The position numbers and the translations under genes were made by a program. The notes beneath the pieces are model-generated. The model saw only the letters and a program-made list of their open reading frames with translations, did no database searches and was not told the DNA's origin. From Caulobacter henricii (GTDB taxonomy: Bacteria; Pseudomonadota; Alphaproteobacteria; Caulobacterales; Caulobacteraceae), in assembly GCF_001414055.1 (NCBI RefSeq), contig NZ_CP013002.1, positions 638,501 to 702,500 on the forward strand: a stretch of DNA of 64,000 bases, written 5' to 3'. This document shows, piece after piece, positions 8,254-18,107 of this stretch. Within the stretch, counting starts at the first letter, position 1; every line of letters begins with the position of its first letter.

Positions 8254-9243
8254 ATGAGCCCCACCATGCGCGCCCTCGTCGTCGAGAGCCTCGCCCCGGA
8301 CTATGCCGGCTGCACCGTGCTGGAAGTCCCGACGCCCACGCCTGGCCCGGGCCAGGTGCTGGTCCGCGTCTGCGCCGCCAGCGTCAACTTCCCCGACCTG
8401 CTGATGACGCGGGGCGAATACCAGTTCAAGCCGCCTCTGCCCTTCACGCCCGGCCTTGATCTGGCCGGCGAGATCGTGGTCCTGGGGCAGGGGGTCTCGG
8501 GCTTCTCCGTGGGCGACCCGGTGGTGGGCGGAGCGCGCCTGGGGGGCTTTGCCCAGTATGCGGTGCTCGACGCCGAAGCCCTGAAGCCCAAGCCCGAGCG
8601 CCTGTCCTTTGCCCAGGCTGCAGCCTATGGCGCGGCCTATCTGACCGCCTATGTCGCCCTGGTCCGCCGGGCGCGGATCGAGCCGGGCGACTGGGTGCTG
8701 GTCCATGGCGCGGCCGGCGGGGTCGGGCTGGCGGCGGTCGACCTGGCCAGGGCCCTGGGCGCGCGGGTGATCGCGGCCTCGGCCTCTGACGACAAGCTGG
8801 CGGCCATCCAGGCGCTCTATGCCCCCGACGCGGTGGTCAATGTCACCGGCGGGTTCAGGGACCAGGTCAAGGCCATCACCGGCGGGCGCGGGGCCGATAT
8901 CATCTATGATCCCGTCGGCGGCGACATCTTCGACGAGAGTGTGCGCTGCATCGCCTTCGACGGCCGGCTGCTGGTCATCGGCTTCACCTCGGGCCGGATC
9001 CCGACGGTCTCGGTCAATATGCCGCTGATCAAGGGCTTCTCGGTCATGGGAGTGCGGGCCGGGGAGTATGGCCGGCAGTTCCCGGAGAAGGGTCGCGAGA
9101 ACGGCGAGACGGTGTGGCGGATGGCCGATGAGGGCGTGATCTCGCCCCATGTCCATGCCGAGCTGCCCCTGGAGCGCTGGCGCGAGGCGTTTGACCTGCT
9201 GGCGGAGCGCAAGGTGGTTGGGAAGGCCGTGATCGTGCCCTAA
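8254..9243 (+). CDS. NADPH:quinone oxidoreductase-like MDR protein
   Basis: This zinc-free medium-chain dehydrogenase/reductase (Qor type) probably reduces quinones or activated double bonds with NADPH. It has a GroES-like N-terminal domain (TPTPGPGQVLVRVCAASVNF, PDLLMTRGEYQ, FTPGLDLAGEI) and a Rossmann domain with VLVHGAAGGVGLAAVDLARALGARV spanning about residues 145-170. The ATG at 8254 has AAAGAGAG just upstream; a GTG two codons earlier is possible. Confidence 0.9.
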   Translation: MSPTMRALVVESLAPDYAGCTVLEVPTPTPGPGQVLVRVCAASVNFPDLLMTRGEYQFKPPLPFTPGLDLAGEIVVLGQGVSGFSVGDPVVGGARLGGFAQYAVLDAEALKPKPERLSFAQAAAYGAAYLTAYVALVRRARIEPGDWVLVHGAAGGVGLAAVDLARALGARVIAASASDDKLAAIQALYAPDAVVNVTGGFRDQVKAITGGRGADIIYDPVGGDIFDESVRCIAFDGRLLVIGFTSGRIPTVSVNMPLIKGFSVMGVRAGEYGRQFPEKGRENGETVWRMADEGVISPHVHAELPLERWREAFDLLAERKVVGKAVIVP

Positions 9244-9246
9244 AAC

Positions 9247-9347
9247 CCTCGTCATCCCCCGCTTCATGCGGAGGACCCAAGCCGCGTTGGTCGTGCCAGC
9301 CCTGGCCTTCAGCCTGGGTCGCCCGGATGAACCGGGCGAAGACGAGG
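9247..9347. repeat. Degenerate class 2 palindromic element
   Basis: CCTCGTCATCCCCCGC at the left pairs with CGAAGACGAGG at the right. Inner arms GGACCCAAG and CTGGGTCGCCCGG recall the GGGACCCAT/ATGGGTCCC arms of the class 2 element at 19328. It lies between the oxidoreductase gene and the rpmH promoter. Confidence 0.6.
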
Positions 9348-9388
9348 GAGGGGCAGGGGTTTTAGCGAAACCCCTGAACCGACTCAGG

Positions 9389-9416
9389 TTGACAGCCGCA
9401 GCCCGTTCCCTTATCC
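9389..9416 (+). promoter_or_regulatory. Candidate promoter of rpmH
   Basis: TTGACA at 9389-9394 is followed after 16 nt by TTATCC at 9411-9416, leaving a leader of about 60 nt before the rpmH GTG. This is a sequence match only. Confidence 0.45.
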
Positions 9417-9477
9417 ACCGCCCCTCACTCGCGGAGGCCTTGCGGCCGTCGCGTCCCATTATTATCGGAGCCACCTC

Positions 9478-9612
9478 GTGAAGCGGACATTCCAGCCGTC
9501 GAAGCTCGTGCGAGCCCGCCGTCACGGCTACCGCGCGCGTATGGCCACCAAGAACGGCCAGAAGATCGTTGCGCGTCGCCGCGCCAAGGGCCGTAAGCGC
9601 CTGACGGCCTAG
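9478..9612 (+). CDS. rpmH: 50S ribosomal protein L34
   Basis: The GTG at 9478 opens a 44-residue highly basic protein ([20 protein letters not shown], then [22 protein letters not shown]), the exact length and pattern of bacterial L34 in the large ribosomal subunit. It is the first gene of the conserved rpmH-rnpA-yidC-engB cluster. A terminator-like hairpin lies between it and rnpA. Confidence 0.97.
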   Translation: MKRTFQPSKLVRARRHGYRARMATKNGQKIVARRRAKGRKRLTA

Positions 9613-9669
9613 GAGCGGCTTACCCCGCTCTTTGCTCCCGCTCGCGGGAGGCTTGAGACCATGACAAAA

Positions 9670-9723
9670 GCCGCCCTTTCCAAAGACCTGATCCCAGGTT
9701 TTCGCCGGAAGGGCGGCTTTTTT
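9670..9723 (+). terminator. rpmH-rnpA intergenic terminator/attenuator
   Basis: GCCGCCCTTTCC (9670-9681) pairs with GGAAGGGCGGC (9707-9717) and is followed by six T. The loop holds a second small hairpin ACCTG-ATCC-CAGGT (9686-9699). The T-run ends 1 nt before the rnpA ATG, so it can set the rpmH to rnpA ratio and overlaps the rnpA ribosome-binding region. Confidence 0.85.
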
Positions 9724-9724
9724 C

Positions 9725-10192
9725 ATGCCTGATCTCCAGCCGCTGAAGATCGAGCGCCTGAAAAAGCGCCCCGACTTTCTGAAGGCCGCCAAGGCCCCGG
9801 CCCTGTCGCGCGGGGCAGTCTTCATGCAGATGCGGGCCCGGTCCGACGATGACCCCCTGATCCGGGTGGGGTTCACCGCCACCAAGAAGGTCGGGGGCTC
9901 CGTCGAGCGCAATCGGGCCAAACGCCGCCTGCGCGAGGCCGCGCGGCTGATGTTACCCCTTCATGGCCGCCCCATGTACGACTATGTATTCATCGCGCGC
10001 GGCGGCACCCGCACCCGCGAATGGGGGCGTTTGCTTGACGATGTGAAAACCGCGCTGATAAGCCTCGCGGCCGAACATGATCGCGCGGAGGCCCGGGCCA
10101 GACTGGCTCAATCCACCGATCTTCCTGAAGTCACACCCATCGACGCTAAACCTGCTAATCCAGGCGCGCCCGACCCCTCCGTTTCTGGTTAA
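9725..10192 (+). CDS. rnpA: Ribonuclease P protein component
   Basis: This is the protein subunit of RNase P, which matures tRNA 5' ends together with the catalytic RNA. The 155 residues contain the N-terminal [12 protein letters not shown], the central [20 protein letters not shown] and RRLREAARL (the RNR motif), and [12 protein letters not shown]. The C-terminal tail (residues about 120-155) is extended and Pro-rich. No later ATG fits the homology, so the start is 9725 although no Shine-Dalgarno is visible: the terminator T-run ends 1 nt before it. Confidence 0.96.
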   Translation: MPDLQPLKIERLKKRPDFLKAAKAPALSRGAVFMQMRARSDDDPLIRVGFTATKKVGGSVERNRAKRRLREAARLMLPLHGRPMYDYVFIARGGTRTREWGRLLDDVKTALISLAAEHDRAEARARLAQSTDLPEVTPIDAKPANPGAPDPSVSG

Positions 10193-10199
10193 GTCATCC

Positions 10200-12062
10200 A
10201 TGCAGAACGACAACAAAAACACGTTGATGTTCATCGTCAGCGCGTTCGCGATCCTGATCGGGTACCAGTTCTTTATCCTGGGTCCGCAGCAGAAGAAGGC
10301 CGAGGCCGAACTGCGCGCCAAGAAGATCGTCGAGGCCCAGACGGCCGCGACCCAGCCGGGGATCGTGCTTGGCCCCGACGGCCGGCCTGCGCCCCTGAAG
10401 CTGTCGCGCGACGCCGCCAAGGCCCAGAGCCCGCGCCTTGTCGTCGATACGCCGGCCCTGTCGGGTTCGATCTCGCTGAAGGGCGGCCGGATCGATGACC
10501 TGTGGCTCAAGCAATATGCCCAGACGACCAAGAAGAATTCGCCGCCGGTCGAGCTGTTCCGCCCCGAGGGTGCCGAGCACGCCTGGTTCGCCGATTTCGG
10601 CTGGGCCGGTGCCAATCTGCCGGGCCTGCCCGACAGCCGCACGGTCTGGACCGCCGCCCCCGGTCAGGTCTTGCGTCCGACCTCGCCGGTCGTCCTGACC
10701 TATGACAACGGTCAGGGCCTGGTCTTCACCCGCACCATTTCGGTCGACGCCAATGCGATGTTCACCGTCGCCGACAGCGTCAGAAACCAGGGCACCCAGA
10801 CCCTGTCCCTCGCCCCCTATGCCACCGTCCAGCGCCAGGGCATCCCGGCCGACCTCGGCAAGAACCAGATCGTCCATGAAGGCGCGATCGGCGTCTTCGG
10901 CATCGATGGCGGCAAGAGCCACGAGCTGAAGCAGCAGAAGTACGGCAAGTGGAAGAAGGACAAGCCGCTCGAAAACTTTGTGTCCAAGGGGGGCTGGGCC
11001 GGCATCACCGACAAGTACTGGCTGACCGCCCTGATCCCGGATCAGGCCCAGGACATCACCGCCCAGTACCGCGTCACCCAGGCCGGCCCTGTCGACATCT
11101 ATGACGTCAATTTCGTCGGTCCGGTGAAGGCCCTGGCACCCGGCCAGACCCTCGCCCAGAACACCCGCCTGTTCGCCGGTGCCAAGACCGTTCCGCTGCT
11201 GCGCAACTACGAGTTCGGCGGCCAGCCGCCGGCCTGGTGGAAGTTCTGGGACGAGAAGAAGGCCGAGGTGCCGCGCTTCGACGACGCCGTCGACTGGGGC
11301 ATGTTCCGCTTCTTCACCCGCCCGATCTTCAACATCATGGAGATGTTCTTCCAGCTGGTCGGCAACTTCGGCGTCGCCATCCTGCTGCTGACCGTCGCGC
11401 TCAAGCTCGTTCTCTATCCGCTGGCGGACAAGAGCTATGAGTCCATGGCCAAGATCAAAAAGATCGCGCCCGAGGTCGAGAAGCTGAAGGCCAAGTTCAA
11501 GGACGATCCGGCCAAGCAGCAGCAGGAGATGATGGGCCTGTACGCCAAGGAGAAGATCAATCCGATGATGGGCTGCCTGCCCATGCTGATCCAGATCCCG
11601 GTGTTCTACTCGCTCTACAAGGTGCTGACGGTGACCATCGAAATGCGGCATGCGCCGTTCTTCGGCTGGATTCAGGACCTTTCGGCCCGCGATCCGTCTA
11701 CCTTCATGAACCTGTTCGGTCTGATCCCCTGGGATCCGGCGACCGCCCCGCTGATCGGCGCCTTCCTGTCGGGTCCGCTGCATATCGGCGTCTGGCCGCT
11801 GCTGTACGGCTTCACCATGTGGCTGACCACGGCCATGAACCCGCCGGCCGCTGATCCGATCCAGCAGAAGATCTTCCAGTTCTTCCCGATCATCTTCACC
11901 TTCACCCTGTCGCAGTTCTCGGTGGGCCTGGTGATCTACTGGTGCTGGAGCAACGTCCTGACGATCTTCCAGCAGTACATCATCATGCGCCGCTACAAGG
12001 TCGAGAACCCGATCGACCAAATCATCGCCCGGTTCCAGGGCAAGTCCGCAACGGCGACCTGA
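10200..12062 (+). CDS. yidC: Membrane protein insertase YidC
   Basis: YidC inserts and folds inner-membrane proteins, alone or with SecYEG. The 620-residue protein has an N-terminal signal-anchor ([20 protein letters not shown]), a large periplasmic beta domain (about residues 60-340) and the conserved 60KD_IMP core ([20 protein letters not shown] onward, with [20 protein letters not shown] and the last helices). The ATG at 10200 follows the rnpA stop by 7 nt. Its stop overlaps the engB start (TGATG), indicating coupling. Confidence 0.97.
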   Translation: MQNDNKNTLMFIVSAFAILIGYQFFILGPQQKKAEAELRAKKIVEAQTAATQPGIVLGPDGRPAPLKLSRDAAKAQSPRLVVDTPALSGSISLKGGRIDDLWLKQYAQTTKKNSPPVELFRPEGAEHAWFADFGWAGANLPGLPDSRTVWTAAPGQVLRPTSPVVLTYDNGQGLVFTRTISVDANAMFTVADSVRNQGTQTLSLAPYATVQRQGIPADLGKNQIVHEGAIGVFGIDGGKSHELKQQKYGKWKKDKPLENFVSKGGWAGITDKYWLTALIPDQAQDITAQYRVTQAGPVDIYDVNFVGPVKALAPGQTLAQNTRLFAGAKTVPLLRNYEFGGQPPAWWKFWDEKKAEVPRFDDAVDWGMFRFFTRPIFNIMEMFFQLVGNFGVAILLLTVALKLVLYPLADKSYESMAKIKKIAPEVEKLKAKFKDDPAKQQQEMMGLYAKEKINPMMGCLPMLIQIPVFYSLYKVLTVTIEMRHAPFFGWIQDLSARDPSTFMNLFGLIPWDPATAPLIGAFLSGPLHIGVWPLLYGFTMWLTTAMNPPAADPIQQKIFQFFPIIFTFTLSQFSVGLVIYWCWSNVLTIFQQYIIMRRYKVENPIDQIIARFQGKSATAT

Positions 12063-12748
12063 TGACCGAACCCAACTTCGCGCCGCCTCCCAATTTTTCA
12101 CCTCCTGAGGGTCCCGTCTTCAGCGAGGAAGAGATCGAGGCGGCGCGTGTGCTGTTTGCCCAGCCCGTGGCCTTCATGATGGGGGCCGTCAACATGGACG
12201 GCCTGCCTCATCCGATCGCCCCGGAAGTGTGCTTTGCCGGCCGCTCCAATGTCGGCAAGTCCAGCCTGATCAACGGGCTGGTCGGGCAGAAATACCTGGC
12301 CCGCGCCTCCAACGAGCCGGGCCGGACGCGGGAGATCAACTTCTTCCTGCTGGCCGAGAAGCTGCGCCTGGTCGACCTGCCGGGCTACGGCTTTGCGCGG
12401 GCTTCGAAGACCACGGTCAGCAAGTTCCAGGACCTGGGCCGGGCCTATCTGCGCGGCCGGGCCACGCTCAAGCGCGTCTATCTGCTGATCGACGCCCGCC
12501 ACGGCCTCAAGAAGGTCGACGGCGAGGCCCTGGATGCCCTCGATACGGCGGCGGTCTCCTACCAGATCATCCTGACCAAGGCCGACAAGATCAAGCCGCA
12601 CGAGGTCGAGAAGGTCACGGCCGAGACCCTCAAGGCCATCGCCAAGCGTCCCGCCGCCTTCCCGCGCGTACTGGCCACCTCGTCAGAAAAGGGCCTGGGT
12701 ATGCCGGAACTGCGGGCCGAGATCTCGCGGGTCTGCCTGGACGAATAG
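12062..12748 (+). CDS. engB: Ribosome biogenesis GTPase EngB/YihA
   Basis: This TrmE-Era-EngA-EngB-Septin-like GTPase is required for 50S subunit assembly and, in other bacteria, division. The 228 residues contain G1 [14 protein letters not shown]2 region [10 protein letters not shown]3 DLPGYGFA and G4 LTKADK. A roughly 50-residue N-terminal stretch precedes the G domain. The ATG overlaps the yidC stop by 1 nt. Confidence 0.96.
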   Translation: MTEPNFAPPPNFSPPEGPVFSEEEIEAARVLFAQPVAFMMGAVNMDGLPHPIAPEVCFAGRSNVGKSSLINGLVGQKYLARASNEPGRTREINFFLLAEKLRLVDLPGYGFARASKTTVSKFQDLGRAYLRGRATLKRVYLLIDARHGLKKVDGEALDALDTAAVSYQIILTKADKIKPHEVEKVTAETLKAIAKRPAAFPRVLATSSEKGLGMPELRAEISRVCLDE

Positions 12749-12773
12749 GGGGCGGGAAGGACGGGGCTCGCCC

Positions 12774-13076
12774 TCAGGATCCTTGCCGCCTGTAGGTCGC
12801 CGTACAGCGTGCCGTGCACTGGGCCCACTGGCTGGGGCAGATGTCGTCGTCGCCCGCCTTGCAGAAATAATAGCTTCGCGCGCAGGCGGCCCGGCACTGG
12901 CCCGCATCACCGCCCGGCCGGCTTGAGGCCAGCGGGATCAGCGGCTGCAGGGTGGTCTGCGGACCCACGGCCGCGGCAGCCGGCGGGACCTTGGCCTTGG
13001 AGGCAGGCGTCGGGTCGGCACCGGCCGGTGAGGCCAGGGCGAGGGACACAAGCAGCAGGGTCAAAGCGCGGCGCAT
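12774..13076 (-). CDS. Small secreted Cys-rich protein, unknown function
   Basis: The 100-residue product has a classic signal peptide (MRRALTLLLVSLALASPAGA, cleavage after AGA), a Pro/Ala linker, then six cysteines within about 38 residues (QCRAACARSYYFCKAGDDD, ICPSQWAQCTARC). The spacing suggests three disulphides in the periplasm or outside. I do not recognise the family. It is convergent with engB, 25 nt from its stop. Confidence 0.7.
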   Translation of the reverse strand: MRRALTLLLVSLALASPAGADPTPASKAKVPPAAAAVGPQTTLQPLIPLASSRPGGDAGQCRAACARSYYFCKAGDDDICPSQWAQCTARCTATYRRQGS

Positions 13077-13163
13077 GGGCGTAGCCTAGGGCCTGGCGGT
13101 TAAGGTTTGGCTAACCATGTTTTGGCGGCCGGTGACGGAGGGGGCGCTGCAGGGCTTGCCGCG

Positions 13164-13916
13164 CTACTTCAGCTTTCCGATCAGCGCCATCGCCGCCGCC
13201 GGGTTCCTGACCTTGGCCCCCGAGATGAAATAGGCGAACACGTCGCCGCGACGGGCCCAGGCGCGGGTCTGGTCGACCACGCCGTCCAGCTCCCCGGAGG
13301 TCATGCCGGTGGGTTCGTCCTCGCGGCTGCACATCAGCCGGGCATAGGTGAAGTCGGCGGTCGGCTGGTCGATACAGGGCCAGGTCGGCTCATCGTCATC
13401 GACGGCATAGACGATGGCCGCACCGTACCGCGCCGCGAGATCATAGAACTGCGTCGTGGCGAAGGTCGGGTTGCGAACCTCCAGGGCATGGCGGGCCGGG
13501 CGGCCGCCGATCTCGCGCGGCAGCAGTTTCAGGAAGCCCTCGAAGTCCTCCGGTTCGAACTTCTTCGTGCCCATGAACTGCCAGTTGATCGGTCCCAGCT
13601 TGTCGCCCAGCTCGGTCAGGCCCTGGCCGAGGAACTTCTTCAGCGACTCGCCATTGGCCGACAGCACCTTGCGATTGGTGCAGAACCGGCTCGCCTTGAC
13701 CGAAAAGACAAAGTCGTCCGGCGTTTCGTCATGCCACCTGCGCCAGCTGTCGGGCTTGAAGGTCGAATAGTAGGTGCCGTTGATCTCGAGGCTGGTCAGC
13801 CGGGACGACGCGTATCGCAGCTCGTCCTTCTGCTTGACCGTGTCGGGATAGAAAACGCCGCGCCAGGGCTCGAACGTCCAGCCGCCGATGCCGGTTCGAA
13901 TGACGCCTGAGGACAT
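13164..13916 (-). CDS. DUF72 family protein
   Basis: This 250-residue TIM-barrel-like DUF72 (YecE) protein has IRTGIGGWTFEPWRGVFYP at the N-terminus, LEINGTYYSTFKPDSWRRWH, and FVFSVKASRF. The biochemical role of the family is not established. The ATG at 13916 was preferred over the upstream one at 14006 because homology begins there and AAGGGA lies 6-8 nt upstream. It is divergent from the toxin-antitoxin pair, sharing a 156-bp intergenic region. Confidence 0.88.
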   Translation of the reverse strand: MSSGVIRTGIGGWTFEPWRGVFYPDTVKQKDELRYASSRLTSLEINGTYYSTFKPDSWRRWHDETPDDFVFSVKASRFCTNRKVLSANGESLKKFLGQGLTELGDKLGPINWQFMGTKKFEPEDFEGFLKLLPREIGGRPARHALEVRNPTFATTQFYDLAARYGAAIVYAVDDDEPTWPCIDQPTADFTYARLMCSREDEPTGMTSGELDGVVDQTRAWARRGDVFAYFISGAKVRNPAAAMALIGKLK

Positions 13917-14012
13917 TTTTGTTCCCTTCTTGTTCTTTTCGAAGTTAGGTGAGGTTGGGCGAGGCGTCGAGGGAAAAAAGGCCCCGCACAGGAAGCGCGC
14001 TTTCATAATTTA

Positions 14013-14059
14013 TACGGCATTGCCGGATTATTGACTGGATTTCATACGGCAATGCCGTA
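14013..14059. promoter_or_regulatory. Twin palindromic operators of the HigBA-like pair
   Basis: Two similar dyads are present: TACGGC-ATT-GCCGGA at 14013-14027 and the perfect TACGGC-AAT-GCCGTA at 14045-14059. Their centres are 32 bp apart, about three helical turns. A TTGACT at 14031 lies between them. They immediately precede the toxin start and are the likely autoregulatory operator of the HTH antitoxin. Confidence 0.75.
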
Positions 14060-14072
14060 GTCTGGAGGGCAG

Positions 14073-14435
14073 GTGCTGAAGCCGTTGCACACGGTGGCCT
14101 ATACCGCCGGCTTTCTGGCCCAGGCTAAGGCCGATGGCATGACCGAGGCGGAGATGGAGGCTATGGAGCGAATGCTGGCCGCCAATCCCGAAGCGGGCGA
14201 AATGATTGTTGGCTCGGGTGGTTGCCGCAAGGTGCGTATCGCCGGCAGGGGACGGGGGAAGTCGGGCGGCTATCGCGTCGTGACCTTCTTCGCTCATGCG
14301 GGATTGCCGGTTTATCTGGTGGCGATGTTGTCTAAGGGCAGCCGAGGCAACTTTTCCGCCGCCGAGGTCGCCGCCATGGCAAACATGGCCAAGAGGATTG
14401 TCGCCGCCGGGAGCGGCGGGCTGCAGAGGCATTGA
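14073..14435 (+). CDS. HigB/RelE-like toxin
   Basis: The 120-residue product matches the HigB2/RelE-ParE toxin group: [20 protein letters not shown], then [32 protein letters not shown] and [19 protein letters not shown]. Family members are ribosome-dependent mRNA interferases. The GTG at 14073 has GGAGGG 3 nt upstream, which is rather close, so the exact start is uncertain. The toxin precedes the antitoxin gene, the HigBA order. Two dyad operators lie just upstream. Confidence 0.85.
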   Translation: MLKPLHTVAYTAGFLAQAKADGMTEAEMEAMERMLAANPEAGEMIVGSGGCRKVRIAGRGRGKSGGYRVVTFFAHAGLPVYLVAMLSKGSRGNFSAAEVAAMANMAKRIVAAGSGGLQRH

Positions 14436-14449
14436 TCGGGATCGAGACG

Positions 14450-14752
14450 ATGAGCCAGGGCGACGACGTCAACTTCCACCGCATCATGGCGGGCCTCGAA
14501 GAGGTTGCGCAAATCGTCGAAGGCCGCGCCGCGCCGGCGCGTCTTCGGGCACCGGGCGAGGTGGACGTCAGGGCGATCCGCCAGAGACTGGGCCTCAGCC
14601 AGAGCGCTTTCGCCGCCCGGTTCGGCTTCAGCGCGTCTGCCGTGAAGGACTGGGAGCAGCACCGCCGTCGCCCGGAGGCCGCCGCACGCATTCTGCTGAC
14701 GGTGATTGATCGCGAGCCCGCCGCCGTCGCGCGGGCGCTGGCGTCCAGTTGA
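14450..14752 (+). CDS. HigA-like HTH antitoxin
   Basis: This 100-residue protein has an N-terminal toxin-contact region and a C-terminal XRE-type helix-turn-helix ([36 protein letters not shown]). It would neutralise the adjacent toxin and repress the operon through the dyads at 14013-14059. The ATG at 14450 was chosen; a TTG at 14432 would overlap the toxin stop (TTGA) and adds six residues. Confidence 0.85.
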   Translation: MSQGDDVNFHRIMAGLEEVAQIVEGRAAPARLRAPGEVDVRAIRQRLGLSQSAFAARFGFSASAVKDWEQHRRRPEAAARILLTVIDREPAAVARALASS

Positions 14753-14800
14753 TGGCTTCAAATCTAAACGGCTGCGATCCAGACGCCGCGCCGCTTCAAA

Positions 14801-16189
14801 TCAGCACTCCACCCGGTTGACCGACAGGCCCACAGCCAGGCCGCCCATCGAGGTTTCCTTGTAGATCTCGTTCATGTCCTCGCCGGTGCGCTTCATGGTG
14901 GCGATCACCTTGTCGAGGCTCACCGAGTGCTGGCCGTCGCCCAGCAGGGCCAGCCGGGCGGCGTCGATGGCCTTGATGGCCCCCATGGCATTGCGCTCGA
15001 TGCAGGGGATCTGCACCAGGCCGCCGATCGGATCGCAGGTCAGGCCCAGATTGTGCTCCATGCCGATCTCGGCGGCATTTTCGATCTGGGCATTGGTCCC
15101 GCCGAGGGCAGCGCACAGGCCGGCGGCAGCCATGGAGCAGGCGACGCCGACCTCACCCTGGCAGCCGACCTCGGCCCCGCTGATCGAGGCATTGCGCTTG
15201 TAGAGGGCACCGATGGCGGCGGCGGTGAGCAGAAAGGTACGCACCTGGTCCGGCGTGCCCTGATAGAAGCGCACGAAGAAGCGCAGCACCGCCGGCACCA
15301 GCCCGGCCGCGCCATTGGTCGGGGCGGTGACCACCCGGCCGCCGGCGGCGTTCTCCTCATTGACGGCCATGGCCCACAGATTGACGAAATCCATGGCGGC
15401 CAGAGGGTCACTGATCTGCCGCTCCATTCGCCCCTGCAGGGTCTGGTGGATCTGCCGGGCGCGGCGCTTGACCGAAAGCCCGCCGGGCAGGATGCCGTCC
15501 TGGCGCATGCCGCGGTCGATACAGGCCTCCATGGCCCCATAGATTCGGTCCAGGCCCGCATGCATCTCGTCCTGGCTCATGCGCGCCAGTTCATTGGCCC
15601 CCATCACCCCGGCGATGGTCAGGCCGGCATCGGCGGCGCGCTGCAGCAGGTCCGCCCCGCTCTCGAACGGAAACGGGATGGCGGGACCCTCCTCGGGCGG
15701 CGCGTTGCGGCCCATCTCGGACTCGTCGCGGACAAAGCCGCCGCCGACCGAGAAATAGGTCCGTTCGGCGATCAGGATGCCGGCGGCGTCGAAGGCGGAA
15801 AAGGTCAGGCCGTTGGGATGCTGGGGCAAACGCTCATGGCCCAGCCAGACGATGTCGCGGGCCTCGTCGAAGGCGATCCCGGTCTCGCCGCCCAGGGACA
15901 GCCACTGGCTGGCGCGCGCCTCGGTCAGGGCGGCTTCGCCTGCATCGGGATCGAGCTCGGCGGGGATGAAGCCCATCAGGCCCAGCACGACCGCCCGGTC
16001 GGTGGCGTGGCCGTGGCCGGTCAGGGCCAGGGACGCATAGAGGCGCGTCTCGACGCGGGCGACGTCGGCAAGCCTGCCACTGTCACGCAGCCGGCCGACG
16101 AACAGCACCGCCGCCGTCATCGGGCCCATGGTGTGGCTGCTCGACGGGCCTACGCCGAGTTTGAAGAGGTCGAAGACTGAGGCTGTCAT
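14801..16189 (-). CDS. sdaA: L-serine dehydratase (iron-sulphur type)
   Basis: It deaminates L-serine to pyruvate and ammonia using a [4Fe-4S] cluster. The 462-residue single chain has the beta domain ([20 protein letters not shown]) and catalytic alpha domain ([60 protein letters not shown]), with the cluster cysteines in [15 protein letters not shown] and IPCIERN. It is the first of several serine/threonine genes transcribed on this strand. Confidence 0.96.
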   Translation of the reverse strand: MTASVFDLFKLGVGPSSSHTMGPMTAAVLFVGRLRDSGRLADVARVETRLYASLALTGHGHATDRAVVLGLMGFIPAELDPDAGEAALTEARASQWLSLGGETGIAFDEARDIVWLGHERLPQHPNGLTFSAFDAAGILIAERTYFSVGGGFVRDESEMGRNAPPEEGPAIPFPFESGADLLQRAADAGLTIAGVMGANELARMSQDEMHAGLDRIYGAMEACIDRGMRQDGILPGGLSVKRRARQIHQTLQGRMERQISDPLAAMDFVNLWAMAVNEENAAGGRVVTAPTNGAAGLVPAVLRFFVRFYQGTPDQVRTFLLTAAAIGALYKRNASISGAEVGCQGEVGVACSMAAAGLCAALGGTNAQIENAAEIGMEHNLGLTCDPIGGLVQIPCIERNAMGAIKAIDAARLALLGDGQHSVSLDKVIATMKRTGEDMNEIYKETSMGGLAVGLSVNRVEC

Positions 16190-16244
16190 GGGTGTATCCC
16201 GCTCGACCGCATTGCGGTCGGCGCTATCCGGTTCAAAACAGGCT

Positions 16245-16357
16245 TGTCATCACTGCCGCCCTCCGGCGAAGGCCGGGGGAAAGCCGGGACCCAGGGCGCA
16301 GCGCGATGCGCCGGCCCATGGGTCCCGGATAGCCTCTGGGAGGCTTCCGGGATGACA
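16245..16357. repeat. Class 2-related palindromic element
   Basis: Outer ends TGTCATC / GATGACA and inner arms GGGACCCA / TGGGTCCC are inverted. The segment also holds CCGGCGAAGGCCGG and GCCTCTGGGAGGC hairpins. The GGGACCCA...TGGGTCCC arms match the class 2 element at 19328. It separates sdaA from the M28 peptidase gene. Confidence 0.65.
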
Positions 16358-16372
16358 GGATTGAGCTGAGGC

Positions 16373-18025
16373 CTACTTGCGCTCTGCCTTCGAGGCGTCG
16401 CGGGTTCCCTTGAACTCCGAACCCTCGCCCCATTCGGGCCAGCGGGTGGAGTTGGCCAGATCCGCACCAAGGCCCTGGATCAGGCTGATGTCAGCGGTCA
16501 TGCCATCGAGTCGCCAGCTGGCGTTCCACTCGTCGGCCGGCTGGTGATAGGCATTGATGCGATAGGCGTCGGCGAAGGCCTTGCCGGCCGCCACACCGCC
16601 CTCGACCAGATCCTCGCCCGAGCCGAACGAGATGGCCGGCACACCGCGCTTGGCGAAGGGGAAGTGGTCCGAGCGATAGAAGTAGCCGGCTTCCGTGGCC
16701 GGATCAGGCGTATAGGTGCGGCCGACCTTTTTGCCGTGAGCGATCAGATCGTCCAGCAGGCCCAGCTTGGCGCTGCCCGAGATGGTGAAGTCCTTGGCCG
16801 GGCCGGCGGGATCCAGGGCGTCGGTGTTCAGCACGCCGACGGTCTTGGCCAGAGGATAGAGCGGGTTGGCCGCATAGTACTCCGAGCCCAGCAGGCCCTT
16901 TTCCTCGGCGGTCACGGCCAGGAAGACCAGGGTGCGGTCGGCGCGGGGGCTCTTGGCGAACACCCGGCCCATTTCCAGCATAGCCGCGATGCCGGTCGCG
17001 TTGTCGACGGCGCCGTTATAGATCGTGTCGCCCTTGGCATCGGCCAGGCCCACGCCCAGATGGTCCCAGTGGCCGGTGAAGAACACCGTCTCGTCCGGAC
17101 GCTTGGCACCGGTCAGCTTGCCGACCACGTTCTTGGAAATGATCACCTTGGGCTCGACGGCATAGGCGGCCGAGAAGGTCGCGCCCTTCAGTTCCACCGG
17201 TTTGAAGTCGCGGCTATGGGCCTGCTTCTTCAGGGCGTCAAAATCCAGGCCGGCCGCCTTGAACAGCTCCACGGCGGTGTCGCGCTGGATCCAGCCTTCC
17301 AGGGCCGGGTGCTGCTTGGTCGGCTCCTTGCGGACGATGTCGAACATCGTGTTGGTGTTGGAGTTCTTGACCGTGGCCCAGCCGTAGGAGGCGGGGGCCG
17401 TCTCATGCACGATCAGCAGGCCGGCCGCACCGAGGCGGGCGGCTTCCTCGAACTTGTAGGTCCAGCGGCCATAATAGGTCATGGCCTTGCCGCCGAAGTC
17501 ACCGGACCCGGTCTCGAAGTCCGGGTCATTGATCAGGACGACGACGATCTTGCCCTTGACGTCCAGGCCTTTGAAATCGTCCCAGTTCCGTTCCGGGGCC
17601 TTGACGCCATAGCCGGCGAAGACGATCGGGGCGTTCTGGATCGACACCTTGTCGACATTGGTCATGGCCGCACGGATGGCGATCTGTTCACCCTGATTAA
17701 GGGCGATGTGGCTGTTACCGACCATCATGTGGGCGCTGACCGGGCCCTTGATTTCGAACATGCCCAGCGGCACGTCCTGGGTCCAGGCGCGCTTGCCGTC
17801 CTTCAGGTCGCCGCCGGGCTCCAGGCCCGCAGCCTGCATCTGTTCGACGATATAGGCGACGGTCTTGGTCTCGCCGGCCGTGGCGGGGCCGCGACCCTCG
17901 AAGGCGTCCGATGACAGGGTCTTGATGTGGGCGGCCAGATTGGCGGGGTCGATCTTCGGCGCATCCGCGGCATGGGCCAGCATGGGGGCCGTGAACAGGG
18001 CAGTGGCGAGCAGAAGGCGTTTCAT
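16373..18025 (-). CDS. Secreted M28 family zinc aminopeptidase
   Basis: The 550-residue exported peptidase starts with a signal peptide (MKRLLLATALFTAPMLAHAA). A PA domain (NAPIVFAGYGVKAPERNWDD) is inserted before the M28 core. Zinc-ligand motifs are present: TGHWDHLGVG (His), GAVDNATGIA (Asp), VTAEEKGLLGSEYYA (catalytic Glu pair) and YRSDHFPFAKRGVPAISF (His). It probably trims peptides in the periplasm. The start at 18025 gives a proper signal peptide; an upstream ATG at 18046 adds MLQRVTK. Confidence 0.93.
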   Translation of the reverse strand: MKRLLLATALFTAPMLAHAADAPKIDPANLAAHIKTLSSDAFEGRGPATAGETKTVAYIVEQMQAAGLEPGGDLKDGKRAWTQDVPLGMFEIKGPVSAHMMVGNSHIALNQGEQIAIRAAMTNVDKVSIQNAPIVFAGYGVKAPERNWDDFKGLDVKGKIVVVLINDPDFETGSGDFGGKAMTYYGRWTYKFEEAARLGAAGLLIVHETAPASYGWATVKNSNTNTMFDIVRKEPTKQHPALEGWIQRDTAVELFKAAGLDFDALKKQAHSRDFKPVELKGATFSAAYAVEPKVIISKNVVGKLTGAKRPDETVFFTGHWDHLGVGLADAKGDTIYNGAVDNATGIAAMLEMGRVFAKSPRADRTLVFLAVTAEEKGLLGSEYYAANPLYPLAKTVGVLNTDALDPAGPAKDFTISGSAKLGLLDDLIAHGKKVGRTYTPDPATEAGYFYRSDHFPFAKRGVPAISFGSGEDLVEGGVAAGKAFADAYRINAYHQPADEWNASWRLDGMTADISLIQGLGADLANSTRWPEWGEGSEFKGTRDASKAERK

Positions 18026-18107
18026 CTTTGTCACTCTTTGGAGCAAATCTTGTCGTTGGGGCGGGACCGTATCCGGGGTCTTCCGTTAGGGGAAGGGGCC
18101 AGTGGCG

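Noticed and set aside
8140-9921. 593-codon minus-strand frame across the oxidoreductase and rpmH
   Set aside because: It crosses a repeat, rpmH and the start of rnpA on the opposite strand, all of which are certain genes.
14031-14060. Firm promoter call for the HigBA-like pair
   Set aside because: TTGACT is present but no convincing -10 lies at the right distance; only the operators are reported.
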